Below are positions 17,972 to 26,607 of a DNA stretch of 64,000 nt, one piece after another. Source of the DNA: Denitratimonas tolerans (GTDB taxonomy: Bacteria; Pseudomonadota; Gammaproteobacteria; Xanthomonadales; Xanthomonadaceae). The stretch is from NCBI RefSeq assembly GCF_037203605.1, contig NZ_JBBDHC010000001.1:226444-290443 (forward strand), in the 5' to 3' direction. The position numbers and the translations under genes are program-made. The notes beneath the pieces were generated by a model that made no database searches, was not told the origin of the DNA, and was given only the letters and a program-made list of their open reading frames with translations. Positions within the stretch are counted from its first letter, which is position 1. Each line of letters starts with the position of its first letter.

Positions 17972-18835
17972 ATGGCTGGTGGACGGGAAATCAAAACCAA
18001 AATCAAGAGCGTGCAGAACACCCGCAAGGTGACGCGCGCGCTGGAGATGGTTTCGGCATCGAAGATCCGCAAGGCGCAGGATCGGATGAAGGCCTCGCGC
18101 CCCTATGCGCGCGCGATGCGGCAGGTGATCGGCCATCTGGCCCGCGCCAACACCGATTACGTGCACCCCTTCCTGGCCGAGCGCGACGAGGTCAAGCGGG
18201 TCGGCTACATCGTCATCTCTTCCGACCGCGGCCTGGCCGGCGGCCTCAACAACAACCTCTTCCGCAAGACCGTCACCGAGCTGCGCGGCTGGCAGGAAAA
18301 GGGCGTCGAGGCCGATCTGGTCACCATCGGCCAGAAGGCCTCGGTGTTCTTCCGCCGGGTCAAGGTCGACATGGTCGGCAGCGTCACCCACATCGGCGAC
18401 GTGCCGCGCCTGGAGCCCCTGATCGGCGTCATCAAGGTGATGCTCGATGCGTACAGCGAAGGCCGCCTGGACCGGGTCTACATCGTCTACAACGACTTCG
18501 TGAACACGATGGTGCAGCGCGCCGCGTTCGACCAGCTGCTGCCGCTGCCGGCGTCGGAAACCGATGTGGTCAAGCACGACTGGGACTACATCTACGAACC
18601 CGACCCGGCCACCGTTCTCGATCACGTCATCAACCGCTACATCGAGTCGCTGGTCTATCACGCCGTGCTGGAAAACGTCGCCTCCGAACACGCCGCGCGC
18701 ATGGTCGCGATGAAGGCCGCGAGCGACAACGCCAGCAAGCTGATCGACACCCTCAACCTCGTCTACAACAAGGCCCGCCAGGCCGCGATCACCCAGGAAA
18801 TCTCGGAGATCGTGGGTGGGGCCGCGGCCGTTTAA
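17972..18835 (+). CDS. atpG: ATP synthase subunit gamma
   Basis: This 287-residue central-shaft subunit starts MAGGREIKTKIKSVQNTRK, with the long N-terminal helix continuing MVSASKIRKAQDRM. It ends with the matching C-terminal helix NLVYNKARQAAITQEISEI, the family signature. It has normal length. Its ribosome-binding region lies at the very end of the preceding repeat array (GGCGAGCGGAGCGAGCCC), so folding of that repeat could affect its translation. Confidence 0.98.
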   Translation: MAGGREIKTKIKSVQNTRKVTRALEMVSASKIRKAQDRMKASRPYARAMRQVIGHLARANTDYVHPFLAERDEVKRVGYIVISSDRGLAGGLNNNLFRKTVTELRGWQEKGVEADLVTIGQKASVFFRRVKVDMVGSVTHIGDVPRLEPLIGVIKVMLDAYSEGRLDRVYIVYNDFVNTMVQRAAFDQLLPLPASETDVVKHDWDYIYEPDPATVLDHVINRYIESLVYHAVLENVASEHAARMVAMKAASDNASKLIDTLNLVYNKARQAAITQEISEIVGGAAAV

Positions 18836-18867
18836 GTGCGCTAATCCCTGAGCGCGAAGATCAAAAA

Positions 18868-18885
18868 GCGGCCATCCATGGCCGC
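18868..18885 (-). terminator. Perfect hairpin between atpG and atpD, terminator-like on the minus strand
   Basis: GCGGCCAT and ATGGCCGC form an 8-bp perfect stem with a two-base loop. On the plus strand the hairpin is preceded by AAAAA and not followed by T, so it would not terminate the atp mRNA. On the minus strand it is followed by TTTTTG and looks like an intrinsic terminator, although no minus-strand gene ends here. It could block antisense transcription or protect mRNA ends. Confidence 0.4.
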
Positions 18886-18963
18886 ACTTCCAACCAAAAG
18901 CACGCGACCTGCAAGGGCGCGACAGACGAAACCAGGATCAAAGTTACCTCCGGAGCAGCAACC

Positions 18964-20388
18964 ATGAGCCAGGGCAAGATTGTTCAGATCATCGGCGCCG
19001 TCGTCGACGTCGAGTTTCCGCGCGAGAGCGTGCCGAAGGTGTACGACGCGCTGAAGGTCGACGGTACCGCGATCACGCTGGAGGTGCAGCAGCAGCTCGG
19101 TGACGGCGTCGTGCGCACCATCGCGCTCGGCTCCACCGACGGCCTCAAGCGCAACCTCGTGGCCAGCAACACCGGCAGCGCGATTTCGGTACCCGTCGGC
19201 ACCGGCACCCTGGGCCGCATCCTGGACGTGCTGGGCAACGCCATCGACGAGGCCGGCCCGGTCAAGGCCGACGCGCACTGGGAAATCCACCGCTCGGCCC
19301 CGTCCTACGAGGACCAGTCCGCGGCCAACGAACTGCTGGAAACCGGCATCAAGGTCATCGACCTGATGTGCCCGTTCGCCAAGGGCGGCAAGGTCGGCCT
19401 GTTCGGCGGTGCCGGCGTCGGCAAGACGGTCAACATGATGGAGCTGATCAACAACATCGCCAAGGCGCATTCGGGCCTGTCGGTGTTCGCCGGCGTGGGC
19501 GAGCGCACCCGCGAGGGCAACGACTTCTACCACGAGATGATCGAATCGGGCGTCGTCAACCAGGAGAAGCCGGAGGAATCCAAGGTGGCGATGGTGTACG
19601 GCCAGATGAACGAGCCGCCCGGCAACCGCCTGCGCGTGGCGCTGACCGGCCTGACCATGGCCGAGTACTTCCGCGACACCAAGGACGCCAAGACCGGCAA
19701 GGGCAAGGACGTTCTGCTGTTCATCGACAACATCTACCGCTACACCCTGGCCGGCACGGAGGTTTCCGCGCTGCTGGGCCGCATGCCCTCCGCGGTGGGC
19801 TACCAGCCGACGCTGGCCGAGGAAATGGGCGTGCTGCAGGAGCGCATCACCTCCACCAAGACCGGCTCGATCACCTCGATTCAGGCCGTGTACGTGCCTG
19901 CCGACGACCTCACCGACCCTTCGCCCGCCACCACCTTCGCGCACCTCGACGCGACCGTCGTGCTCTCGCGCCAGATCGCCTCGCTGGGCATCTACCCGGC
20001 CGTGGATCCGCTGGACTCCACCAGTCGCCAGCTCGATCCCAACGTGATCGGCAACGAGCACTACGAGACCGCGCGCCGCGTGCAGGCCACGCTGCAGAAG
20101 TACAAGGAACTCAAGGACATCATCGCGATCCTGGGCATGGACGAGCTCTCCGAAGACGACAAGCTGGCGGTGTCGCGCGCGCGCAAGATCGAGCGCTTCT
20201 TCAGCCAGCCCTTCCACGTCGCCGAGGTCTTCACCGGCTCGCCCGGAAAGTACGTTTCGCTGAAGGACACCATCCGCGGCTTCAAGGGCATCGTCGACGG
20301 CGAGTACGACCACCTGCCCGAGCAGGCGTTCTACATGGTCGGCACCATCGAAGACGTGGTGGAAAAGGCCAAGAAGATTGCGGCTTAA
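18964..20388 (+). CDS. atpD: ATP synthase subunit beta
   Basis: This 474-residue catalytic F1 subunit has Walker A GGAGVGKT (about 149-156), the catalytic glutamate in GVGERTREGNDFY, the LLFIDNIYR Walker B region, and DELSEDDKL near the C-terminus (DELSEED in E. coli, contacting the gamma/epsilon regulators). It has normal length, and a CCGGAG precedes the ATG. The NIYR sequence replaces the usual NIFR, a conservative change. Confidence 0.98.
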   Translation: MSQGKIVQIIGAVVDVEFPRESVPKVYDALKVDGTAITLEVQQQLGDGVVRTIALGSTDGLKRNLVASNTGSAISVPVGTGTLGRILDVLGNAIDEAGPVKADAHWEIHRSAPSYEDQSAANELLETGIKVIDLMCPFAKGGKVGLFGGAGVGKTVNMMELINNIAKAHSGLSVFAGVGERTREGNDFYHEMIESGVVNQEKPEESKVAMVYGQMNEPPGNRLRVALTGLTMAEYFRDTKDAKTGKGKDVLLFIDNIYRYTLAGTEVSALLGRMPSAVGYQPTLAEEMGVLQERITSTKTGSITSIQAVYVPADDLTDPSPATTFAHLDATVVLSRQIASLGIYPAVDPLDSTSRQLDPNVIGNEHYETARRVQATLQKYKELKDIIAILGMDELSEDDKLAVSRARKIERFFSQPFHVAEVFTGSPGKYVSLKDTIRGFKGIVDGEYDHLPEQAFYMVGTIEDVVEKAKKIAA

Positions 20389-20400
20389 GCCGCAATCTTC

Positions 20401-20520
20401 CGGGATTAGGGATTAGAGATTCGGGATTCGTAGAAGCGGGTTTTCGCAGTGATTTGAGGTGGGGAAATGGTGTGGAGCAGCGCGCTCTTGCCAATCCCCA
20501 ATCCCCAATCCCGAATCCCG
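20401..20520. repeat. GGGATT-type inverted repeat array between atpD and atpC
   Basis: The left arm has GGGATTAGGGATTAGAGATT and then CGGGATTCG; the right arm has CCAATCCCCAATCCCCAATC followed by CCGAATCCCG. The arms are about 55 bp apart and complementary along most of their length. The array lies just upstream of the atpC start region. It is the second such array within this operon and resembles that at 17849-17954 in sequence and layout. Confidence 0.75.
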
Positions 20521-20544
20521 TTCCGAGCCACGCGAGGAACCACC

Positions 20545-20967
20545 ATGGCAAGCTTCCGTTGTGACATCGTCAGCGCCGAAAGCGAGATCTTCCAGGGCGA
20601 GGCCACGCTGGTCGTCGCCACCGGCGAGGTTGGCGAGCTCGGCATCGCGGCACGCCACACGCCGCTCATCACGCGCCTGAAGCCGGGCAAGGTCGTGGTC
20701 ACGCGACCCGACGGCGAGCGCCTGGACTTCGCCGTGTCCGGCGGCATTCTGGAGGTTCAGCCGGACGTGGTGACGGTACTGGCCGACACCGCCATCCGCG
20801 CCGAGGAAATCGACGAGGCGGCGGTGCGCAAGGCCAAGGAAGAGGCCGAGCGCGTGCTGGCCGGGCGCGGCGAGGCGATGGATCTGTCCGAGGCGCAGGC
20901 CAAGCTGGCCGAGTCGCTGGCCCAGCTCCAGGCGCTGGAGCGGCTGCGCAAGAACCTCAAGCACTGA
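20545..20967 (+). CDS. atpC: ATP synthase subunit epsilon
   Basis: This 140-residue subunit has an N-terminal beta-sandwich (MASFRCDIVSAESEIFQGEA; GELGIAARHTPLITRLKPG) and two C-terminal helices rich in Ala, Glu and Lys that can inhibit ATP hydrolysis. The ATG at 20545, behind a GAGGAA, is chosen by the family N-terminus; the open frame extends upstream into the repeat array. It is the last gene of the operon and is followed by a clear terminator. Confidence 0.96.
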   Translation: MASFRCDIVSAESEIFQGEATLVVATGEVGELGIAARHTPLITRLKPGKVVVTRPDGERLDFAVSGGILEVQPDVVTVLADTAIRAEEIDEAAVRKAKEEAERVLAGRGEAMDLSEAQAKLAESLAQLQALERLRKNLKH

Positions 20968-20998
20968 GCGCCTCGCGCGCCGTCCATCGCATCGAAAG

Positions 20999-21025
20999 CG
21001 CCGGCTCCGTGCCGGCGTTTTCGTT
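20999..21025 (+). terminator. Intrinsic terminator of the ATP synthase operon
   Basis: CGCCGGC (20999-21005) and GCCGGCG (21011-21017) form a perfect stem with a five-base loop, followed by TTTTCGTTT. It lies about 30 bp after the atpC stop, at the correct place to end the operon. Confidence 0.85.
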
Positions 21026-21068
21026 TCAGGCGCAGACACGCGGGAACCCCCGCGCGCCCTTGCCTGCC

Positions 21069-22049
21069 TCACCGTCCTTCGCGCGCCTTCAGGCGCGGAT
21101 GGACCGGCATCCGTGGCTCCGCGTTGACGTCGAAGTTGAGCCAGGACAGCAGCATCTGGCTGCCCAGGATGATCGGCAGGGCCGCGAGCATGACCGTGCC
21201 CGCGGTCGCGGGCGTGCCGCTTCGCACCGACTCGACCCACTGCAGGGCACCATAGCCGGCGCCCCACGCCCACAGTGCGGTACCCAGAACCAGCTCGACG
21301 CTGGCGAGCGAAAAGCCGCGCACGAAGTAGTCGTACAGCACCCGCCGCGCGGTGTTGCGCGCGTGCCCGAGGAGAAAAGGACCGATCACCCGCAGCGGGC
21401 GCAGGCTGGAAGGTTCGCCTTCATAGCGCGCCTCCATCGGGACATCGGCCACCACCGCGCCCAGCGCATTGAGGTGGTAGAGCAGATCGGACTCGAAGAA
21501 ATAGCGCCGCGCCACGCGCTCCAGCTCCAGCTCGCCCGCCAGCTCGCGCCGGATCGCGGTGTAGCCGTTGGTGGGATCGGCAACCTGCCAGTAGCCGCTA
21601 GACAGCTTGGTCAGGAACGACAGCACCGCGTTTCCCGCCAGGCGAACCCAGGGCATCTGCCGCACGAAGCCGATGCGGTGGAAGCGGTTGCCCTTGGCGT
21701 AATCCGCCAGGCCTGCCAGCAGGGGCGCAGCAAAGCGCGGCAGCAGCGCCGGATCCATCTGTCCGTCGCCGTCGATCTTGACGATGACTTCGGCGGGCGT
21801 GTCCAGCGCCGCCCGGTATCCAGTCATCACCGCGCCACCCACGCCCTGGTTCAGCGCGTGGCGCAGCACCTGGACGCGCGGATCGCGGCAGTTTTCCTCA
21901 ATCCAGCCGCCGCTGCCCTCGGGGCAGGCATCGTCCACCGCGAAGATCCAGCCCACCTCGGGGCCGATGGCCGCGATCACGTCCAGCACCTGTTCCCGCA
22001 CCCGGAAACAGGGAATGACGACGGCAATGCGAGCGGGCAATGTATTCAT
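21069..22049 (-). CDS. Family 2 glycosyltransferase, dolichol-phosphate-sugar synthase-like (GtrB-like)
   Basis: This 326-residue protein has a GT2 N-terminal domain (VVIPCFRVREQVLDVI; metal-binding DGDGQMDP; acceptor-loop region DPTNGYTAIR) followed by two C-terminal membrane segments (about 240-265 and 280-300). Such enzymes transfer a sugar from a nucleotide donor to undecaprenyl or polyprenyl phosphate at the inner membrane. The ATG at 22049 overlaps the stop of the GtrA gene (ATGA). With GtrA and the GT-C gene upstream it makes a three-gene unit for moving a sugar across the membrane and onto an acceptor. The sugar is unknown. Confidence 0.85.
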   Translation of the reverse strand: MNTLPARIAVVIPCFRVREQVLDVIAAIGPEVGWIFAVDDACPEGSGGWIEENCRDPRVQVLRHALNQGVGGAVMTGYRAALDTPAEVIVKIDGDGQMDPALLPRFAAPLLAGLADYAKGNRFHRIGFVRQMPWVRLAGNAVLSFLTKLSSGYWQVADPTNGYTAIRRELAGELELERVARRYFFESDLLYHLNALGAVVADVPMEARYEGEPSSLRPLRVIGPFLLGHARNTARRVLYDYFVRGFSLASVELVLGTALWAWGAGYGALQWVESVRSGTPATAGTVMLAALPIILGSQMLLSWLNFDVNAEPRMPVHPRLKAREGR

Positions 22050-22432
22050 GCGGCGCGGTAGACCCAGTGGCGGGAAATGAAGAAGCTTGCGACGGCCAGC
22101 GCGGCTTCCACGACGGGCTTGGCGATCCAGGCCGCCTGCAGGCTGAGGTTCGACGCGATGGCGGCCAGGCCGAGCGTGCTCGCCGCGGTCAGCAGCAGCC
22201 ACGCCGCGAGAAAGCGAACCAGCGCCGCACGCCCCAGGCGCGATCCGGGCCCGCCGAAGGTGAAGCGGCCGTTGAGCCAGAAGCCGAGCATGGCACCGCA
22301 GACGCGGCCGATCACGTTCGCCAGCCCCAGCGCCAAGCCGGCGCGACTGAGTCCGATCGTGACGGCGGAATCGAGCACGAGCTGGACGCCGCCCATCAGC
22401 AGAAACAGCGGCACCTGGCGCAGGATGCTCAC
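22046..22432 (-). CDS. GtrA-like membrane protein (polyprenyl-linked sugar flippase candidate)
   Basis: This 128-residue protein has four membrane helices. The N-terminal pair contains FLLMGGVQLVLDSAVTIGL and IGRVCGAMLGFWLNGRFTF; NGRFTF-like motifs are typical of GtrA (the usual form is N-x-x-W/F-T-F). GtrA proteins are thought to flip polyprenyl-phosphate sugars. The GTG start at 22432 overlaps the stop of the upstream gene (GTGA), and its own stop overlaps the next gene by ATGA, so all three are translationally coupled. The end SFFISRHWVYRAA fits the family C-terminus (F/YxxHKxWVF-like). Confidence 0.82.
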   Translation of the reverse strand: MSILRQVPLFLLMGGVQLVLDSAVTIGLSRAGLALGLANVIGRVCGAMLGFWLNGRFTFGGPGSRLGRAALVRFLAAWLLLTAASTLGLAAIASNLSLQAAWIAKPVVEAALAVASFFISRHWVYRAA

Positions 22433-24456
22433 CTGCCCGCCTCCTCGGCTTCGGGCATCCGCCACCACTCGGCCGGGCCGACCGCGGAAAACCGCCGCGC
22501 GCCGGCCTGTTCGAGCGCACGCAGGCGCACTGCGCGCGTGGAATTGCGCCGCACGATCACGTCGCTGGCCCCCTCGTCGCGCAGCAGCGCGACCCAGGCG
22601 CTGCCGTCGGGCACCTCGTCGGCGAGCCGGGCGGCACGCCGGAGGTCCGGGTCGTACCAGACCGTGGTGCGCCCGCGACTGCCGGCTTCGGCGAAATAGG
22701 GGTTCGCATCGTCGAGAAAAACCACGGTGCCGGACGGCGCCCCCGCCTTTCGCAGCTGGCGCATCAGCACCCGCTCCGGCACGTAGGTCTCGAACACCGG
22801 CCGATCCGCACCAAGACGCGCAACGCTCAGCCGCACCGCGCCCTCGCGCATCATCCACTGGGCGCTCGCCTGGAACGCCAGATTCGCCGCGCAGACCAGT
22901 ACCACCACCGCCGCACCCAGGCGCGGCTGCCACCGCATCGCGGCGATTGCCGCCACCACCGTCACCAGCACCATGCCCGGAAAGGCGTAGCGCAGGTATT
23001 GCAGGGCCAGCAGCGGGACGAACAGCAGCGCGAGCGAAAGGCCCATCGCCAGCCGCGCGCCGGGCCGCACCAGTGCGAGAGCCACCGCGCCCGCCAGCGC
23101 CAGCACCGCAAAGCCGGCCGACCCCGCATGGCTCTCGTTGAAGTCGTGCGTGCGAAAGGTCATGTCCCACAGCAGCGTCGGCCCGAATCCCGTCGCCCAG
23201 CGCGCGTCGAGCATGTTCTCGGGTTTGAAATAGGGCGAATGGAACCAGCCGTTGAACAGCGGCAGGAACGGATTGCCCGCAATCACCAGCGCATAGGTAT
23301 AGCTCGACCCGGCCACCAGCGCGAAGAGGAGCGCGAGCGCCGCGATGCGGCGCGCAGGGGGCCAGGGAAAACGCACCAGTGCGATGAGCAGCAGCAAGGC
23401 CGCGAGCACCGCCGCGGTCAGTTTCAGCGCGGCCAAGCCCGCCGCCAGCAGGACCACGGCCAGCCAGCCGGGCCAATCCAGCGTGCGGCGCTCCACCACC
23501 AGCGCCAGCAGCCAGGCCAGAAGCGCCGTGGTCGGAAGCTCGGTGTGCATGCTGCCCATGAGGGTGGCGGTCAGCGGGAAGCTGCAAAACAACGCGATCG
23601 CGAGCCAGCGAACCCGGGCCGGCGCATTCAGCGCCCGTCCCAGGCGCCACAGCCCGCCCGCCGCGATCGCAAGCCACATCGCGTTGACCGGCCCGCGCGC
23701 TTCCGCCCTGCCGATGAGCTGCGCCATCGCGTGCACCACGTCCGAGGCCCAGGGTGCCAGCGCCCAGACCTGCGTCGAGGGATCGAGCAGGTAGCGGCCC
23801 TCCAGCTGGAGCTGCCAGGGCAGGCGCAGGTGGTAGGCGAGATCGTCGAACTGCAGGGTCGGAAGCCACGCCCCCGTGCTGGCCAGGCCCAGGACCAGCA
23901 CGGCGAAGGCCGCCGACGCCGGCGCTTCCCGGGTCGCCCGCAACCACGCCCCGCCAAGCCGGCGGAGCGAACGCATGATCGTCCTGCGTCGAAAGAAGAT
24001 CGCCGCCAGGGCCAGGCCCAGATACAGCAGGCCCCAGTGCAGCGGCAGCGGCAGCAGCCATCCGACCGCACCCGCGATCACCACCAGCCCGAGCGCGAGC
24101 TGGAGCCCTGCCGCTTCGCGCGAGCCGATTGCGCTGCCGAGCGCCAGCGCCGCGCCAGCGAGGATCAGGGTCGCGAGCGTCGGAAGCGGCCCCGCGAAGA
24201 GCACCAGGCCCAGGCCCCAGAACGCGGCCAGCGCACCGGCCAGTGAGACGCCGAACAGGCATCGCGCGAGCCAGGCGCAGGCCAGCGCCACGGCCGCAAT
24301 GCCGAGGCCCTCCAGCGCGCGCATCGACGGAAGCTGCTCCCACATCCGGTAGTGCACCACGCCGCCGGCAAGAAGCAGTGGGCCAAGCCACAGGAGACCG
24401 CTGCCGGCAATCGTTGAAAAGCGCGGCGAAGCCCGGCGCAGAGAATCGGATTCCAT
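22429..24456 (-). CDS. Polytopic GT-C (GT39/ArnT-like) glycosyltransferase
   Basis: This 675-residue membrane protein has at least eleven predicted helices and a soluble C-terminal domain (about 560-675). The first large periplasmic loop contains FDDLAYHLRLPWQL; acidic residues in this loop are catalytic in GT-C enzymes, which use polyprenyl-phosphate sugars as donors outside the membrane. This fits the GtrA and GT2 genes that follow with 4-bp overlaps. The ATG at 24456 is chosen because the longer open frame has no hydrophobic or family-like content and would overlap glmU. Targets could be lipopolysaccharide, a lipid or a protein; nothing here decides that. Confidence 0.75.
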   Translation of the reverse strand: MESDSLRRASPRFSTIAGSGLLWLGPLLLAGGVVHYRMWEQLPSMRALEGLGIAAVALACAWLARCLFGVSLAGALAAFWGLGLVLFAGPLPTLATLILAGAALALGSAIGSREAAGLQLALGLVVIAGAVGWLLPLPLHWGLLYLGLALAAIFFRRRTIMRSLRRLGGAWLRATREAPASAAFAVLVLGLASTGAWLPTLQFDDLAYHLRLPWQLQLEGRYLLDPSTQVWALAPWASDVVHAMAQLIGRAEARGPVNAMWLAIAAGGLWRLGRALNAPARVRWLAIALFCSFPLTATLMGSMHTELPTTALLAWLLALVVERRTLDWPGWLAVVLLAAGLAALKLTAAVLAALLLLIALVRFPWPPARRIAALALLFALVAGSSYTYALVIAGNPFLPLFNGWFHSPYFKPENMLDARWATGFGPTLLWDMTFRTHDFNESHAGSAGFAVLALAGAVALALVRPGARLAMGLSLALLFVPLLALQYLRYAFPGMVLVTVVAAIAAMRWQPRLGAAVVVLVCAANLAFQASAQWMMREGAVRLSVARLGADRPVFETYVPERVLMRQLRKAGAPSGTVVFLDDANPYFAEAGSRGRTTVWYDPDLRRAARLADEVPDGSAWVALLRDEGASDVIVRRNSTRAVRLRALEQAGARRFSAVGPAEWWRMPEAEEAGR

Positions 24457-24514
24457 CGCGCATATGCTACACGGCCGCCCGCCGATAGAATCCGGTGCAG
24501 GAACGGGAGGATGC

Positions 24515-25879
24515 ATGAACAACGCGCTCAACGTGGTTATACTCGCCGCCGGGGAAGGCAAGCGCATGCGCTCGTCGCGGCCCAAGGTGCTGCAGCCGAT
24601 CGCCGCGCGCCCGATGCTGGCGCACGTGATCGACGCCGCGCGCGCTCTCTCGCCTGCCGCCATCCACATCGTCCACGGGCACGAAGGTGCGGCGGTCCGC
24701 GCCGCCTTTGCCGATGACGCCGACCTGCGCTGGGTGGAACAGGCGCAGCGGCTGGGCACCGGGCACGCCGTGGCCCAGGCCATGCCCGGCATCGGCGACG
24801 ACGCCCGCGTGCTGGTGCTCTATGGCGATGTGCCGCTGCTGCGCGCCGAAACGCTGTCCCGCCTTCTCACGGCGCAAGGCGCACTGGCCGTACTGGTGGC
24901 CGAACTGGATGACCCGACCGGCTATGGCCGCATCGTGCGCGACGCCGAGGGCCGCGTCGCCGCCATCGTCGAGGAGCGCGACGCGGATGCGGACCAGAAG
25001 CACATCCGCACCGTCAACACCGGTCTGGTCGCCGCCGATGCCGCCGCGCTGCGGCGCTGGCTGGCGGCACTGTCCAACCACAACGCCCAGGGCGAGTACT
25101 ACCTCACCGACATCTTTGCGATGGCGGCATCCGCATTCACGCCCGCGTGCATGGTGCAGGTGTCCGACGCGCAGGAGATCGAGGGTGCCAACGATCTGTG
25201 GCAGCTCGCCCGGCTCGAACGCGCCTTCCAGCTTCGCGCCGCGCGCGCGCTGTGCGAACGGGGCGTGCGCCTGGCCGATCCGGCGCGCCTGGAGCAGCGC
25301 GGCACGGTGCGCGTCGGGCGCGAGGTCGAAATCGATATCGACGTGGTGCTCGAAGGCCGGGTGGAACTGGGCGACGGCGTGCGCATCGGTCCTTTCACCC
25401 GCCTGCGCGACGTGACGCTCGGGCCGGGCACGCAGGTCAAGGCGCACTGCGACCTGGAAGGCGTGGTGTGCGCGGCGAACGCGCAGATCGGCCCCTACGC
25501 GCGCCTGCGCCCGGGCACGGAGCTGGCCGACGGCGCGCACGTGGGCAACTTCGTGGAGCTCAAGAACACGCGACTGGGCCCGGGCAGCAAGGCCAATCAC
25601 CTGAGCTATCTGGGCGACGCCCTCGTCGGCGCGCGGGTCAACATCGGCGCGGGCACCATCACCTGCAACTACGACGGGGTGAACAAGTCGCAGACCACCA
25701 TCGGCGACGACGCCTTCATCGGCTCCAACAGCGCGCTGGTGGCACCGGTGGAGGTGGGCGAAGGGGCTACCCTGGGTGCCGGCACCGTGCTCACCAAACC
25801 CGCCCCGGCCAACCACCTCACCGTGGCCCGCGCCCGCCAGACCACCATCGAAGGCTGGCAGCGGCCGAAGAAGCGCTGA
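24515..25879 (+). CDS. glmU: Bifunctional UDP-GlcNAc pyrophosphorylase / glucosamine-1-phosphate acetyltransferase
   Basis: This 454-residue cytoplasmic enzyme makes UDP-GlcNAc from glucosamine-1-phosphate. The N-terminal uridyltransferase domain shows ILAAGEGKRMRSSRPKVLQ (family pattern LAAG-x-G-x-R/T-M-x-S-x-x-PK), LYGDVPLL and GEYYLTDI. The C-terminal half is a left-handed beta-helix of hexapeptide repeats, with GNFVELKNTRLGPGSKANH and ITCNYDGVNK for acetyl-CoA and acceptor binding. GGGAGG precedes the ATG by 4 bp, and TAGAAT at 24486-24491 is a plausible -10 with a very short leader. It is divergent from the glycosyltransferase operon with a 58-bp gap. Confidence 0.96.
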   Translation: MNNALNVVILAAGEGKRMRSSRPKVLQPIAARPMLAHVIDAARALSPAAIHIVHGHEGAAVRAAFADDADLRWVEQAQRLGTGHAVAQAMPGIGDDARVLVLYGDVPLLRAETLSRLLTAQGALAVLVAELDDPTGYGRIVRDAEGRVAAIVEERDADADQKHIRTVNTGLVAADAAALRRWLAALSNHNAQGEYYLTDIFAMAASAFTPACMVQVSDAQEIEGANDLWQLARLERAFQLRAARALCERGVRLADPARLEQRGTVRVGREVEIDIDVVLEGRVELGDGVRIGPFTRLRDVTLGPGTQVKAHCDLEGVVCAANAQIGPYARLRPGTELADGAHVGNFVELKNTRLGPGSKANHLSYLGDALVGARVNIGAGTITCNYDGVNKSQTTIGDDAFIGSNSALVAPVEVGEGATLGAGTVLTKPAPANHLTVARARQTTIEGWQRPKKR

Positions 25880-26081
25880 GGGCCCCGATGCTGCGATGCA
25901 GGAGCGACCTTGGTCGCGATGGGAATGCCCGCCAGCCGGTGCCGCTTCGCAATGCACCCGACGCCTTTATCGCGGGCAAGCCCGCTCCTGCCGGGCCGCG
26001 CTGATCTCGATGTTGCAATGGATGCAGGAGCGCCCTTGGTCGCGGCCGGGATGCCCGGCCTGCTGCATCCGGAGCCCGGGC
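25880..26081. repeat. REP-like inverted repeats filling the glmU-phasin gap
   Basis: The gap holds GCAGGAGCG-ACCTTGGTCGCG (from 25898), a complementary CGCGGGC-AAGCCCGCTCCTGC (to 25991), and a second GCAGGAGCG-CCCTTGGTCGCGG (from 26025) with GCCGGGATGCCCGGC next to it. Sequences of the 'GGAGCGACCTTGGTCGCGA / TCGCGGGCAAGCCCGCTCC' kind are common REP elements in gammaproteobacteria (recalled). No gene is seen in this gap; short open frames across it are translations of the repeats. Confidence 0.7.
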
Positions 26082-26117
26082 AAAAAAAAACCGGCAAGGC
26101 CAAAGCCTCGCCGGTTG
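26082..26117 (-). terminator. Intrinsic terminator of the phasin gene
   Basis: Read on the minus strand, CCGGCGAGG and CCTTGCCGG form a stem with one mismatch around CTTTGG, followed by nine T (26090-26082). It lies about 70 bp after the phasin stop. Confidence 0.85.
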
Positions 26118-26184
26118 GAAAGCGTCGCCGCAAAATCGAGGGAGGGAGGGCGGCGACGCGCTTGCGGGGTGGTGCGGCTGCGGA

Positions 26185-26571
26185 TCAGGCAGCGGCCTTG
26201 GCAGCCTTGCTGGCGGCCTTGGTCACGGTCTCGCTCGCGGTCTGGAACTCGGCGCGGAACAGCTGGCCGATGGCCTCGGAGGTCTTGAGTGCCTGGCCCA
26301 GCACTTCCTGGCTGGTGGAATAGAGCTGCTCGGACGAATTCTTCACCAGGGCAACGCTCTTGGGCCAAATGTCCTTGGCGCCTTCCAGGTCGGCCACGTC
26401 GCCGGCCTCGGACAGGAACTCGACCGACGACTTCAGGCCGGCCTCGGCGGACTTGAGCTGCAGGTTGACGATGCGCTCGAAGCCCTCGAACGCCAGGGTG
26501 TTGGCCTGCAGCGCCGACTGGGCGAACTGGCGGGCCACGGAAGCAAACGGGAGAGTGAACTGCGTGGACAT
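26185..26571 (-). CDS. Phasin family protein
   Basis: This 128-residue, almost all-helical protein starts MSTQFTLPFASVARQFAQSA and has the phasin pattern (ANTLAFEGFERIVNLQLKSAE) with an Ala/Lys-rich tail KAASKAAKAAA. Phasins coat polyhydroxyalkanoate granules; Ala/Lys-rich tails can also bind DNA. The ATG at 26571 follows AGAGGA, 8 bp upstream. The gene stands alone, with its own promoter, operator-like repeat and terminator. No PHB synthase is in the window, but a 3-hydroxybutyrate-oligomer hydrolase gene lies 6 kb away. Confidence 0.85.
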   Translation of the reverse strand: MSTQFTLPFASVARQFAQSALQANTLAFEGFERIVNLQLKSAEAGLKSSVEFLSEAGDVADLEGAKDIWPKSVALVKNSSEQLYSTSQEVLGQALKTSEAIGQLFRAEFQTASETVTKAASKAAKAAA

Positions 26572-26607
26572 GTTCGAAATCCTCTGGGAGTGGCGGATGG
26601 TGGGCAT

